A program made the position numbers and the translations under genes. Shown here piece after piece: positions 8,155 to 16,508 of a stretch of DNA of 64,000 nt. The first letter of the stretch is position 1. Every line of letters begins with the position of its first letter. The notes beneath the pieces were generated by a model. That model made no database searches. It was not told where the DNA came from and saw nothing but the letters and a program-made list of their open reading frames with translations. The DNA is from Streptomyces sp. NBC_01262 (GTDB taxonomy: Bacteria > Actinomycetota > Actinomycetes > Streptomycetales > Streptomycetaceae), in contig NZ_CP108462.1 in assembly GCF_036226365.1 (NCBI RefSeq), positions 682,001 to 746,000 of the forward strand, read 5' to 3'.

Positions 8155-9787
8155 TGGTGAGCGTGCCGTACTCCGAGAGGTTGGTGAGATTCACCTGGCT
8201 CAGGGTGGTCGCGGCGGCCGTGCTCCCGGGCATCACGATGTGGCTCAGCGCGACCCCGGTGATGGGAGCGCCGGGCAGGCCGTTGATGCGCGCGGCGGTG
8301 GTGCCGGCGTTGCGCACCCTCACGTTGGAGACCGTGACCCCGGTGACCGGGCCGATGCCCTGTGTGCTGCCGGTCATCATGGCCAGCCAGGTCCGGTTGC
8401 CGTCGTTGCTGAAGCTGAGCCGTTCGATGTCGATGTCGTCGAACTTGATGTTCGTCGCGCTCGCGGCCCCGTACTTGTGGTGGACGCCGATGCCCACCGC
8501 GGCGTCGTAGACGACGACATGCTGGAAGGTGACCTTGTTCTGCGGCTGGACGACGCCCTGGCCGACCTTGACGCCGTAGCAGTAGGTCCAGGAGACCAGG
8601 TCGTCGAAGGTGACGTTGTCCAGCGGGCGTGCGGTGCCCGGGACGGACTTGTAGATGTCGGCGACGTCGGGCCAGGTCTTGGTGCTGAACGGGTCGTCGA
8701 GCCCGATGCCGATCGCATGGCTGACGGTGACGCCGGTGGACTCGATGACGTCGATGCCGTCGTTCTCGCCCATGTCGAACCTGTTGAACATCTTGATGTT
8801 GCGGAAGGTCATGTCCGAGGACCGCACGGGGATGACCGCCCAGCTGCTGGACTCCCGGAAGGTGATGCCGTCGACCGTGAATCCGCTCGTGTAGATGGGG
8901 GCGAGGAGGTTCACGCCGAGGTTGGAGGGCGCGAGGGCGGCCTGGCCGTTCCCGTCGATGATTCCCCGGCCGTAGATCTTGATGTTCGTCGAGGAGTACC
9001 GGGTGGAGATGAACCAGGTGAGGTCCCGCCCCTGCGAGGTCTTGTGCCCGTTCACCACGTAGTGGGCGGCGTCCCCCGTGTACCGGAGCACCGCGCCGCG
9101 GTCGAGGTAGAGCGCGAGGTTGCTCCGCAGATACAGATTGCCCAGCGTCCACACCCCGGCCGGCACATAGACGATGCCCTGCGTGCCGTGCGCGGATCCC
9201 CACGCGGCGGCGTCGTCGAGGGCGGTCTGGAAGGCCGTGGTCGTGTAGGCGCCGGTGTTCGGCTGGGCCGAGTAGGGCGCGCTCTGTACGTTGAAGATCC
9301 CGGTCCCGCTGGTCGCCGGACGGTTGTACTCACCCGGGTCGGCCGCGATGACCAGGTTGGGGCGGCCGTCGAGCTTGACGATCAGATACTCGTCGTTCTG
9401 GACCGTGAAGGTCAGGGTCGGGCCGCTGACGGACCCGGCTATGCCCAGCTTCTGCGGGCTGATGCTGTACGAGCCGATGCCGGTGTTGTTGACCTTGGTC
9501 ACCGCCATGGTGGCGGTGCCCGTCCCCAGGGCGAACTGCGCGATGTCGTAGCCCGAGTACTTGGTGACGGGCACGGACGTCCCGTTGACGGTCAGTCTGT
9601 AGTCCGTCGAGGCGGGATAGATCGACGCGACCGGGTACACCCCCACCGTCCCCGCCGCGGCCTGGGCTGACTGGGGGCCTCCCAGCAGGGCCGCGACGCC
9701 CAGCAGGAGAGCGGTCAGCCCGAGGGCCAGGCGCCGCAGAACGCGACTGCCCGCCCCTGCGTCGGTCGGTGTCAGTGGAAATCTCAT
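8144..9787 (-). CDS. Secreted right-handed beta-helix glycoside hydrolase (GH28-like)
   Basis: 547 residues. The signal peptide has LGLTALLLGVAALLGG and ends near SAQAAA. An N-terminal beta-domain of about 120 residues precedes a parallel beta-helix with typical turns, for example NIKIYGRGIIDGNGQAA. The catalytic-like region is ENDGIDVIESTGVTVSHAI followed by GIGLDDPFSTK, close to the polygalacturonase pattern NTDGID...GDDCIAIK. This suggests a retained Asp set, but the Cys of GDDC is absent, so the substrate may not be pectin. GH49-like or other beta-helix families are alternatives. A dre-like site sits upstream. The gene converges on GH125 and may not belong to the mannan regulon. Confidence 0.75.
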   Translation of the reverse strand: MRFPLTPTDAGAGSRVLRRLALGLTALLLGVAALLGGPQSAQAAAGTVGVYPVASIYPASTDYRLTVNGTSVPVTKYSGYDIAQFALGTGTATMAVTKVNNTGIGSYSISPQKLGIAGSVSGPTLTFTVQNDEYLIVKLDGRPNLVIAADPGEYNRPATSGTGIFNVQSAPYSAQPNTGAYTTTAFQTALDDAAAWGSAHGTQGIVYVPAGVWTLGNLYLRSNLALYLDRGAVLRYTGDAAHYVVNGHKTSQGRDLTWFISTRYSSTNIKIYGRGIIDGNGQAALAPSNLGVNLLAPIYTSGFTVDGITFRESSSWAVIPVRSSDMTFRNIKMFNRFDMGENDGIDVIESTGVTVSHAIGIGLDDPFSTKTWPDVADIYKSVPGTARPLDNVTFDDLVSWTYCYGVKVGQGVVQPQNKVTFQHVVVYDAAVGIGVHHKYGAASATNIKFDDIDIERLSFSNDGNRTWLAMMTGSTQGIGPVTGVTVSNVRVRNAGTTAARINGLPGAPITGVALSHIVMPGSTAAATTLSQVNLTNLSEYGTLTITP

Positions 9788-9845
9788 CCCCCGGTGTCCT
9801 TCCTGTCAGCCATGCCCGCCATGCCAACCCGGCCAGGATTCGAGC

Positions 9846-9859
9846 AGTGGTCCAGACCT
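9846..9859. promoter_or_regulatory. DasR-like (dre) site upstream of the GH28-like gene
   Basis: AGTGGTCCAGACCT matches the dre consensus AGTGGTCTAGACCACT over most of its length. It lies 59 bp upstream of the beta-helix hydrolase start. Regulator identity is inferred from the motif only. Confidence 0.45.
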
Positions 9860-9894
9860 TTCCCAGGGAAGTGAACCTCCTTGGCAAGACCCTG

Positions 9895-12063
9895 TCAATG
9901 ACGGATGCCTTCGTGCCCGGGTCCGGGCTCGCGGGGCGCGATCCGTGCCAGATCGGTCATCAGCGAGCCCAGCCACGACGCCGTCGCGTAGTACAGCCGC
10001 GGTGCGCCGGGCGGTTCCACGGCGAACTCCGCCGGCTCGGGGTCGATCCGCGGCACCGGCGCGGTCGGGGTGTCGCCGCCGGGATCCAGCGCGGCCGAGA
10101 CCAGCAGCATCCGTCCGGCCACCCGGTCCCCGAGCCCGCCGACCGACTCGGTCGCCGCCGGGTCCAGCCCGCTGAGCGGCGGTTCCAGCAGCCGCTGCGA
10201 CCCCCACAGGGTGTGGTGACCGGCCATCAGCGTCGCCTGCCAGTCCACTCCGGGCAACGTCACCGCGCGCGCCTTCCCGCCGAAGGGCGTCGGCTCGCTC
10301 TGGAACTGGGCGTACGCGGACTCCGCGAGGATGACCGCGTGCTGCAGCGAACGATGGCCGGGCACCCCCGACGGCGCCGTCACCGCCCCGCCCCGCACGA
10401 CCCGGGCACTGGTCGCCTCGACGATCTCGGCCGCCCTGCGCATGAGTTCCGCCGCCGCGTACCGCAGCTCGTCGTGGGCCCCCCGGGGCCAGGCCAGCAG
10501 GCCGAAGACCGCGCCGACCGCGCTCCCGACCAGCACGTCGAGCATCCGTACCTCCGCCAGACGCCACGTCGGCGGCGTGAGCTGTGCGAAGACCAGGGCG
10601 ACGAGCACGGTGAACAGCCCCTGCGCCCAGCCGACCCCTTTGACGGGCCCCACCGTGAAGGCGAACAGCATCCACAACGGCAGCAGGGCGGCGTACACCA
10701 CGGTCTCGGGTCCCACCAGGGCCAGCAGACCGCCGACCACCAGGGCCCCGACCAGCGTGCCGGTGAGCGCCAGGCGGATGGTGCTCCAGGTCTCGTCCAT
10801 CGTGGTCCGGGTGAGGGTGAGCGTCGCCAGCATGGCCCAGAACCCGTGGGGCAGCGTGTCCACCCCCGCCACGAGCCGGGCGGCTGTCAGGGCCATGGCT
10901 ATGCGCACCGCGTTCTGGAAGAACACCGACCGCCGCCCGGCATGACCGCGCAGCCGGTGCCACCACAGGCTCGGCGCCCAGGCCGTGGCGTACCAGAAGC
11001 GCACCCGCGGCACCTCCACCGACGCCCGGCGGCCGTGTACCGCCAGATCGGCCGCCGTACCCATGGCCAGCGCGGCATCGGCGACCTCCAGCACGGCGGC
11101 GTGCCGGCGCAGCACTGCGGGGACCGGGCCCGCGGACGCCGCGGCCAGACGCGCGCGTGCCGCGGCCACCTCCTCGTACGGCGCCAGGGGCGGCGGCCCC
11201 GCCTTCAGACAGGTCGCGGTCGCGGTGGCCAGTCGCGCCACCGCGTGCAGCACGGCGGCAACCTCGGGCTCCTGCACCTGATGGCCGCCCGGCGGGGCCG
11301 GCAGTTGCGCAAGCCGGTTGAGCAGGGTGCGGGCGGCCAGTCCGGTATGGGCCAGGGCGCGGGCGCGCACCCCCGGTCCCGCCGGACGTTCCGCCTCCGG
11401 CACCGCCCGCGACCGCAGCGCGCCGCCGGCCTCCCGGGCCGCCCGGATGTCCCCGTCGGTCAGCGCGTACGGAGGCGCCCCCAGCAGCGCCGCGCAGTGC
11501 GCGGCGGTCGTCGCGGCGTGCGCGGCCCGCTCCCGGAACGGCGGCGGGCCGGGCTCCGGAGCGATCAGGACCTCGGCGGCGATGAACAGGGCCAGCCCGG
11601 TGGTCGTCCCGATCAGCCGCTCCCCCAGCGAGCCGGGATCGTACGGCGGAAACGACGGCAGAATGTAGAGCAGCTGCAGTCCCGGCGCGGCCCCCGCAAT
11701 GCGCGGCCCGCCCACAGCGGAGAACGCCAGCATGAAGCCGACCACCAGCATGCCGACGACAGCGCTCCAGGTCCGCACCGACAGATACGTCCCGACGACC
11801 ACCAGCAGCCAGCACACCGGCAGCAATCGCAGCGCCTCCGCACCGCGCTGCCGCCCGGTCCCCGGGATCCTGGAAAGGCCACCCAGCGCCACAGCGGTGA
11901 ACAGGGCGTACGTGGCCGCGACGGGTCGGTCGAGGCCGTAACGGAAGAAGTAGAACCCGGCCCCCGCGACCAGTGTCACGCGTACCGCCCGGCGGCCCGA
12001 GGCGGCGTATGCCGACGGGACCCGACCGGCTGGGACAGCACACACCCCTACACAATGACCCAC
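9895..12063 (-). CDS. FUSC-family inner-membrane protein (fusaric acid resistance-like)
   Basis: About 720 residues. The frame extends further upstream into the neighbouring gene, so I place the start at a GTG near 12063; another GTG lies at 12045. An N-terminal helix bundle (LVAGAGFYFFRYGLDRP, YLSVRTWSAVVGMLVVGFML, GLALFIAAEVLIAP) precedes a cytoplasmic helical region of about 200 residues. A second helix bundle follows (ARLVAGVDTLPHGFWAMLAT, TLVGALVVGGLLALVG, LFTVLVALVFAQL). This two-half layout is that of FUSC/aromatic-acid exporter-type proteins (YccS/AaeB-like). The substrate is unknown. It lies 56 bp after the NmrA-like gene on the same strand and may be co-transcribed with it. Confidence 0.75.
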   Translation of the reverse strand: MGHCVGVCAVPAGRVPSAYAASGRRAVRVTLVAGAGFYFFRYGLDRPVAATYALFTAVALGGLSRIPGTGRQRGAEALRLLPVCWLLVVVGTYLSVRTWSAVVGMLVVGFMLAFSAVGGPRIAGAAPGLQLLYILPSFPPYDPGSLGERLIGTTTGLALFIAAEVLIAPEPGPPPFRERAAHAATTAAHCAALLGAPPYALTDGDIRAAREAGGALRSRAVPEAERPAGPGVRARALAHTGLAARTLLNRLAQLPAPPGGHQVQEPEVAAVLHAVARLATATATCLKAGPPPLAPYEEVAAARARLAAASAGPVPAVLRRHAAVLEVADAALAMGTAADLAVHGRRASVEVPRVRFWYATAWAPSLWWHRLRGHAGRRSVFFQNAVRIAMALTAARLVAGVDTLPHGFWAMLATLTLTRTTMDETWSTIRLALTGTLVGALVVGGLLALVGPETVVYAALLPLWMLFAFTVGPVKGVGWAQGLFTVLVALVFAQLTPPTWRLAEVRMLDVLVGSAVGAVFGLLAWPRGAHDELRYAAAELMRRAAEIVEATSARVVRGGAVTAPSGVPGHRSLQHAVILAESAYAQFQSEPTPFGGKARAVTLPGVDWQATLMAGHHTLWGSQRLLEPPLSGLDPAATESVGGLGDRVAGRMLLVSAALDPGGDTPTAPVPRIDPEPAEFAVEPPGAPRLYYATASWLGSLMTDLARIAPREPGPGHEGIRH

Positions 12064-12119
12064 CCCCGCCCGCCCGGCACCTTCACATCCTCCGCCCCGG
12101 CCGGATCCGTTGGTGTCGG

Positions 12120-12821
12120 TCAGTAGCCGATGGTGAAGCGGCGTTGCACGAAACGCGGCAGCTCGGCCTCGTCGACAAGGGCCACGGCGGAGTCCTCCAT
12201 GGAGATACGGCTGCGCCCTTCCGCGTCGAGTACCGGCTGGTCGCCACCGATTCGGAACCGGCCCGTACGCTCGCCGGGCGCGATGTCCTCCGCAGGGCTG
12301 AAGTAGGTCCACAGCCGGTTGGAGGTGCGCAGGACGTTCAGGGCGTCGCGGTGGCCGCGCACCGCGGCGGCGTACTCCCTCGGCAGGCCGATCTCGTCGA
12401 GGGTCTCGTGCAGGAGTTCGTCGGAGTCGGCCCGTACGACTCCGGGCTCGATCTCAAGGCTGCCGGCACCGCCGATGACGATGAGCCGGGTCCGGGGGTG
12501 GCTTTCCAGCGCCTTCAGGAGTGCTCGCGCCGCGGTGGCGTAAACCGTGGGATCGGCGATCGAGCGGGCCACGGTGTCGGCGACGTCCTTGACGGCGTTT
12601 CCGGGCTGGAATCCGCTGATCAGTACGTCGAGGCCGGGTATGAGGGCGGCGACGGCGTCGGCGTCGAGGATGTCGACGCTCTTCCAGACGACGTTCTTGC
12701 GGCCCTCGTCGATGCGCGTGGCGTCGCGGCTGAAGGCCGTGACGTGGTGCCCCCTGTCGAGGGCTTCGGTGACGACACGACTGCCGATGCCGCCTGTGGC
12801 CCCGATGACTCCGATGTGCAT
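12120..12821 (-). CDS. NAD(P)-binding NmrA-like oxidoreductase
   Basis: 233 residues from the ATG at 12821, which follows AGGGAG by a few bases. The Rossmann glycine motif is HIGVIGATGGIGSRVV, followed by DRGHHVTAFSRD, as in atypical short-chain reductases that sense or use NAD(P)H. Later segments, LIVIGGAGSLEIEPG and NRLWTYFSPAEDIAPGERTG, match the YwnB/BVR-B-like NAD(P)H-binding subgroup. It is divergent from a TetR gene 114 bp away, so that regulator probably controls it. Confidence 0.88.
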   Translation of the reverse strand: MHIGVIGATGGIGSRVVTEALDRGHHVTAFSRDATRIDEGRKNVVWKSVDILDADAVAALIPGLDVLISGFQPGNAVKDVADTVARSIADPTVYATAARALLKALESHPRTRLIVIGGAGSLEIEPGVVRADSDELLHETLDEIGLPREYAAAVRGHRDALNVLRTSNRLWTYFSPAEDIAPGERTGRFRIGGDQPVLDAEGRSRISMEDSAVALVDEAELPRFVQRRFTIGY

Positions 12822-12895
12822 GGATCTCCCTGGGTAGTTGCTCGCACCGCCGACTACCTTCACGGCAGGCAGAGACTATACGGCGTGAATTACTA

Positions 12896-12911
12896 ATACG
12901 GCACTCAGTAT
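12896..12911. promoter_or_regulatory. Possible TetR operator
   Basis: An interrupted inverted repeat, ATAC-8-GTAT (ATACGGCACTCAGTAT), lies in the 114-bp divergent region between the oxidoreductase and the TetR gene, 25 bp before the TetR start. It is short, so support is modest. Confidence 0.35.
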
Positions 12912-12935
12912 CGTGACGCTGTAGAGTGAGCGGCC

Positions 12936-13655
12936 ATGGAAAGCGTGGGAAACACCAAGGGGCGCCGCGAGCGGCTGAGGGCCGAGACGACCGCCGAGAT
13001 CAAGAAGGTCGCGCTGGGGCTGATGGCCTCGGGGGGACCGGACGCGATCACGCTGCGGGCCATCGCGCGCGAAATGGGCATGACGGCCAACGCCATCTAC
13101 GGCTACTTCGCCACCCGCGACGACCTGGTCACCACGCTGATCAGCAACGTCTACACCTCGCTGGCCGACACCGTGGACGCCGCCTGGGACGCCGCCCCCG
13201 CTCAGGACCCGGCCGCCCGGATCCAGGCATGGGCCCACGCCTTCAGGAACTGGGCGCTGGCCAACCCCGAGGGCTTCCGCCTCATCTACGGCGACCCCGT
13301 CCCCGGCTACCAGCCGCCCAAGGGCGGCGCCGCTCCGGAAGCCGCCCGACGCGTCTGCACCGGCATCACCGCACTCGCGGCCGCGGCCTGGCCCCACGCC
13401 GAACTGCGTTACTCCGACAGCGACTTCGAGTGGTCCGACTTCGACCCCGGTCTCCTGGACAAGGTCCGCCCGGCCTTCCCCGACCTGCCCCCGGCCGCCG
13501 TGGCCCTTGCCCTGCGCATCTGGAGCCACCTGCACGGCCTGGTCTCACTGGAGATCTACGGCCACCTGCAGACCCAGGCCCTCAGCCCGGACAAGCTCTT
13601 CCGCGAAGAACTGGCCCAGCTCATCCGATCCCTGGGCATCACACCGCAGAGCTGA
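12936..13655 (+). CDS. TetR-family transcriptional regulator (WHG-type C-terminal domain)
   Basis: 239 residues. The N-terminal DNA-binding domain contains the helix-turn-helix AITLRAIAREMGMTANAIYG and then YFATRDDLVTTLI. The C-terminal half (WALANPEGFRLIYGDPVPGY, ALALRIWSHLHGLVSLEIYG) has the W-HG-hydrophobic pattern of TetR_C_33/WHG domains, which bind small hydrophobic ligands. It is divergent from the NmrA-like gene and probably represses it and itself. Confidence 0.92.
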   Translation: MESVGNTKGRRERLRAETTAEIKKVALGLMASGGPDAITLRAIAREMGMTANAIYGYFATRDDLVTTLISNVYTSLADTVDAAWDAAPAQDPAARIQAWAHAFRNWALANPEGFRLIYGDPVPGYQPPKGGAAPEAARRVCTGITALAAAAWPHAELRYSDSDFEWSDFDPGLLDKVRPAFPDLPPAAVALALRIWSHLHGLVSLEIYGHLQTQALSPDKLFREELAQLIRSLGITPQS

Positions 13656-13740
13656 CTGCCTTCGGCGCTGCACCGGTTGGCCGAGGTCGCGGTCCGAGGC
13701 GGCGCCGGGAGGCGGGGGGCATAACTCGTGAGGTCGCCGG

Positions 13741-14088
13741 TCAGGCCAGGGAGTTCGTAGTTGCGCTGGTCGAGCCGGTGATATCGAGACGGTCGGCCAC
13801 CAGATGACGTGTGGCTCCTTCGACGATGCCGCTGCCGAACGGCCATCCGGCTTCGAGCGCCTCGTCGTGGTGGACGAACGCGGCGTTGTTCTCCAGGTAG
13901 CGGCAGGCCCTGTCCGCTGCGGCCCGTTGATCTGCGGACAGGCCCAGCCGGTCGGCTTGGGTGCGGATGCCGGCGACGGCGCCAGAGGCGTCACCGGCCA
14001 GAATCCGGGCGGCCATGGCCCCGGCGTCCCTGCAACAGCGGACGGGTTCACCGCCCCATCCGACTACCAGGGGCGGCCCCGTGAGGGT
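13741..14088 (-). pseudogene. ISKra4-type transposase remnant (3' part)
   Basis: About 115 codons of the C-terminal part of an ISKra4-family transposase: AMAARILAGDASGAVAGIRT, DRACRYLENNAAFVHHDEAL, EAGWPFGSGIVEGATRHLV and ADRLDITG. The frame then runs into unrelated sequence (STSATTNSLA) and stops, so the conserved C-terminal tail is missing. The 5' part is also missing: at about 14088 the frame joins a piece of a serine recombinase. No terminal repeats were seen. It is dead transposon sequence. Confidence 0.8.
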
Positions 14089-14281
14089 CTTGACGGTCGC
14101 GCTCCTGTTGCGGCGCTGAATCGCCCGCAGTTCGTCACGCATCTTGCAGCCGGTGTTCAGGCAGTCCACGACATTGCGGCCCAGGCGGTCCCAGCTGCGG
14201 CGACAAGGTCGTCGTACGGACCCCGCTCCTCCCGGAGCCAAGGGCCGAGCTTGGGCCTGGCCATCGAGTCGTCACCGGGTC
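14089..14281 (-). pseudogene. Serine recombinase fragment fused to the ISKra4 remnant
   Basis: Read from 14281 leftwards, one frame gives MARPKLGPWLREERGPYDD and LVAAA. After a one-base loss, another frame gives WDRLGRNVVDCLNTGCKMRD and ELRAIQRRNRSATVKT. These belong to the catalytic domain of a large serine recombinase. A second, longer copy lies at about 35150-35905. This copy lacks 34 codons (102 bp) between KMRDE and LRAI that the second copy retains. It overlaps the end of the GNAT gene by 10 bp. Non-functional. Confidence 0.82.
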
Positions 14282-14799
14282 GCGACCTGTAGTTCCCGGG
14301 TGTACCAGTTGAACCGTGTGCCGTCCTTGGTGTGCGTCTGCTCGCCGGGGGTGAACCCTGCCCGCTGCGCGACTGCGGCCGATGCGGGATTCTCTGGCTC
14401 CACCTGGATCACCGCCTCCTGGCCGCCCTCACTCGCCGCGTATTGGGACGCCAAGAGGACCGCGCGGGTAGCCAGACCACGTCCCCTCCAGGACGGATAG
14501 AGGCCATACGCGAGGTTCACCTGACCGGCGGTCAGTCCCTGTGCCGCGAACCGCAAGTCGACTGTCCCCGCGAGCACCTCGTCGACTCCCACCCGTATGC
14601 CGAAAGCGCGGAGTGGCCCGGCAATCTCCCACTGTTCCTGGCAGTGCCGGAAGTACGCTTCGACGCCCTCACGCGTCCCAGGGCCGCCGTTGAGCCAGCG
14701 AACGAGCAGCTCATCCTCCCCCGTGAGGTGCGCCTCCACATCGTCCGGGCGCAGCGGGGACAGAGTGATGATCCCGTCGGACAACTTCATTTCATGCAT
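14272..14799 (-). CDS. GNAT-family N-acetyltransferase
   Basis: 175 residues from the ATG at 14799; two further in-frame ATGs lie within four codons. It has an RimJ/RimL-like layout: IITLSPLRPDDVEAHLTG at the start, NLAYGLYPSWRGRGLATRAV with the acetyl-CoA-binding R-G-R-G-L-A loop, and NPASAAVAQRAGFTPGEQ near the end. The target could be a protein N-terminus or a small molecule. The downstream end abuts recombinase debris, so the gene survives at the border of a degraded mobile region. Confidence 0.88.
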   Translation of the reverse strand: MHEMKLSDGIITLSPLRPDDVEAHLTGEDELLVRWLNGGPGTREGVEAYFRHCQEQWEIAGPLRAFGIRVGVDEVLAGTVDLRFAAQGLTAGQVNLAYGLYPSWRGRGLATRAVLLASQYAASEGGQEAVIQVEPENPASAAVAQRAGFTPGEQTHTKDGTRFNWYTRELQVATR

Positions 14800-14865
14800 T
14801 CGGCGATTCTCGACTCCGGAGCCGTGTCACACCATCCGATTCCGCCGGACACCCGCCGTCCCGCC

Positions 14866-15354
14866 TCACGAAGGTGCCGGGGAATCCCCGGCCGCGCGTC
14901 GCTGTCCGGGCCACAGGTCGTCATACGAGGCGTCCATGGACTGCACCTGCGGCCCGCGCAGTGCCGACGCGTCGGCTATCTCGCCTCGGGCCGCCTCGGC
15001 GAGGCGCGCCGCGTAACGATATGCAGCGCCCCGCAGGGGCTCGCTCCTGGCCGCCAGGTCGATTCCCGCCTGCGCAAGCCACAGGTCATCGACGAGCTGG
15101 TCGAGCACGGGATCCACTGCGGTCCCGCCATTGGGCGGGCGCGTGAGCGCCGCCTTCTCCACCTGCGACGCGATGCTCAGGAACTTAAGGATCACGTTCT
15201 TCAGCTCCGCACGGTGCGCGGCCGACTCCTGTATCTCAAGCTGCCGGGCGCTCGCTCGCGACACCAGGTACTGGCCGAACAGTGACCCGCCCGCACCGAG
15301 CGCAACACCTGCCAGAGACAACAGCGCCGGCCCCAAGACTCCCCAAGATCCCAT
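14866..15354 (-). CDS. Hypothetical membrane-anchored helical protein
   Basis: 162 residues, family not recognised. One membrane segment at the N-terminus (VLGPALLSLAGVALGAGGSL) is followed by an amphipathic, charged region (SRASARQLEIQESAAHRAEL) that may form a coiled coil. A helical domain with many Ala and Arg residues follows. This resembles small Streptomyces proteins of unknown function with one helix and a cytoplasmic tail. It lies 66 bp upstream of the GNAT gene on the same strand. Confidence 0.6.
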   Translation of the reverse strand: MGSWGVLGPALLSLAGVALGAGGSLFGQYLVSRASARQLEIQESAAHRAELKNVILKFLSIASQVEKAALTRPPNGGTAVDPVLDQLVDDLWLAQAGIDLAARSEPLRGAAYRYAARLAEAARGEIADASALRGPQVQSMDASYDDLWPGQRRAAGDSPAPS

Positions 15355-15611
15355 GACAGGAGTCTCTCAACTCACCGCTTGAGAGCGACGACTGCCCATG
15401 GACCGCCCACGCCGGGGCAGTTACGGGACGGCCCTTTGCTGCGCTCTGTCAATGACCCACCGCATTTCCGGAGTTACCGAACTCCCACTTGAGCAAAGGC
15501 GCCGAGAGACTCAAGGCGATTTTCTTAGACTGTCCGCATCTCCCCCAGTGGCGAAGGATTGGAGAACGCGCGAAACTGGGCCGGAGGGGATGTGCCACGC
15601 GAGGAGAAGAC

Positions 15612-16391
15612 ATGTCTTGCAGGCATCAAAGGAATCGCCGGAACTCACTTGGGATGTTGCTCGCCAGCGGCCTTCTAGCTGCCGGCATACTGGGCCTCAC
15701 TCCGCCGTCCGCCGAGGCGATCTCCGGTGGAAACGACGTCACCGACGACTCGTTTGGTTTCGTCGCCGAAGTCACCCATACTCCCTCGGGTCGGTTCTGC
15801 ACAGGGACCCTCATCAGTTCGAGGTGGGTACTCACGGCAGCTCACTGCGTGGGCGGTGTAACCGACCCCCGCGTGATGCAGGTCCGCGTCGGGAACAACG
15901 TCAGGAGCAGCGGTGGACAGGTGAGGCACGCCGACAGTGTCCGTTCGTATCCCGCTTACAGCGGCGGGCACAACGACGTGGCGCTCCTGAGACTGGATTC
16001 TCCGGTGTACGGAATCGCGCCGGTCCAACTGGCCAACTACTCTCTGAGCCCTCGATGGGACGGCTACGGCACCCCTCCCTTCACTCGGTACGATGATGGA
16101 ATCGCTGTCGGATGGGGCGTCAATTCTGCCGGCCAGTTCCCGAATCGCCTGCAATTCCGTGGCGTGGACATACACCCCGCAGGGGCCGACAGTGCGGGAA
16201 TCAAATATATTCCAACCGGTCCTGGCGCCTGTGGTGGTGATAGCGGCGGGCCACTGTTGATCTACTTCAACAGCCGGCTCTATCAGGTGGGCGTCACCAA
16301 GGCCGCAAGTTGCGGAAACAGCGCGAGCTACAGCGAGGTCGGCGCAGGCTACCTCCAGGACTGGATCTTCTATCAGCTTCAAATCCCGTGA
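15612..16391 (+). CDS. Secreted trypsin-like serine protease (S1A)
   Basis: 259 residues from the ATG at 15612, which has GAGGAG 6 bases upstream; the open frame extends further 5' without coding character. The signal peptide is MLLASGLLAAGILGLTPP, and cleavage after AEA would directly expose ISGG, the trypsin-type mature N-terminus, so there may be no separate propeptide. The triad is H78 in LTAAHC, D122 in HNDVALLRL and S211 in GGDSGGPL. C205-type residues around GPGACGG and SCGNSA suggest disulfides. It acts outside the cell. Codon use looks less GC-biased than in neighbours (for example AAATATATTCC near 16200), which may mean a more recent arrival. Confidence 0.93.
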   Translation: MSCRHQRNRRNSLGMLLASGLLAAGILGLTPPSAEAISGGNDVTDDSFGFVAEVTHTPSGRFCTGTLISSRWVLTAAHCVGGVTDPRVMQVRVGNNVRSSGGQVRHADSVRSYPAYSGGHNDVALLRLDSPVYGIAPVQLANYSLSPRWDGYGTPPFTRYDDGIAVGWGVNSAGQFPNRLQFRGVDIHPAGADSAGIKYIPTGPGACGGDSGGPLLIYFNSRLYQVGVTKAASCGNSASYSEVGAGYLQDWIFYQLQIP

Positions 16392-16447
16392 TTCGGCGCC
16401 GGTGACGTTGGCCCTTCGGAACGAGCCACGCCCCAGGCCGGCAAATT

Positions 16448-16471
16448 CCGGCCCGGCCCAGGCCGGGCCGG
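16448..16471. terminator. Hairpin terminator between protease and oxidoreductase genes
   Basis: A perfect 10-bp stem, CCGGCCCGGC and GCCGGGCCGG, with a CCAG loop. It lies 57 bp after the protease stop and 38 bp before the convergent oxidoreductase stop, so it could serve both strands. No T-run follows, as is common in Streptomyces. Confidence 0.6.
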
Positions 16472-16508
16472 ATGCCGTCCGGGGCCGGCGATACATCTCA
16501 AGCTCGGC

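Noticed and set aside
9769..12126. 785-codon plus-strand frame opposite the FUSC gene
   Set aside because: Arg/Pro/Gln-rich shadow; the opposite strand has coherent membrane helices.
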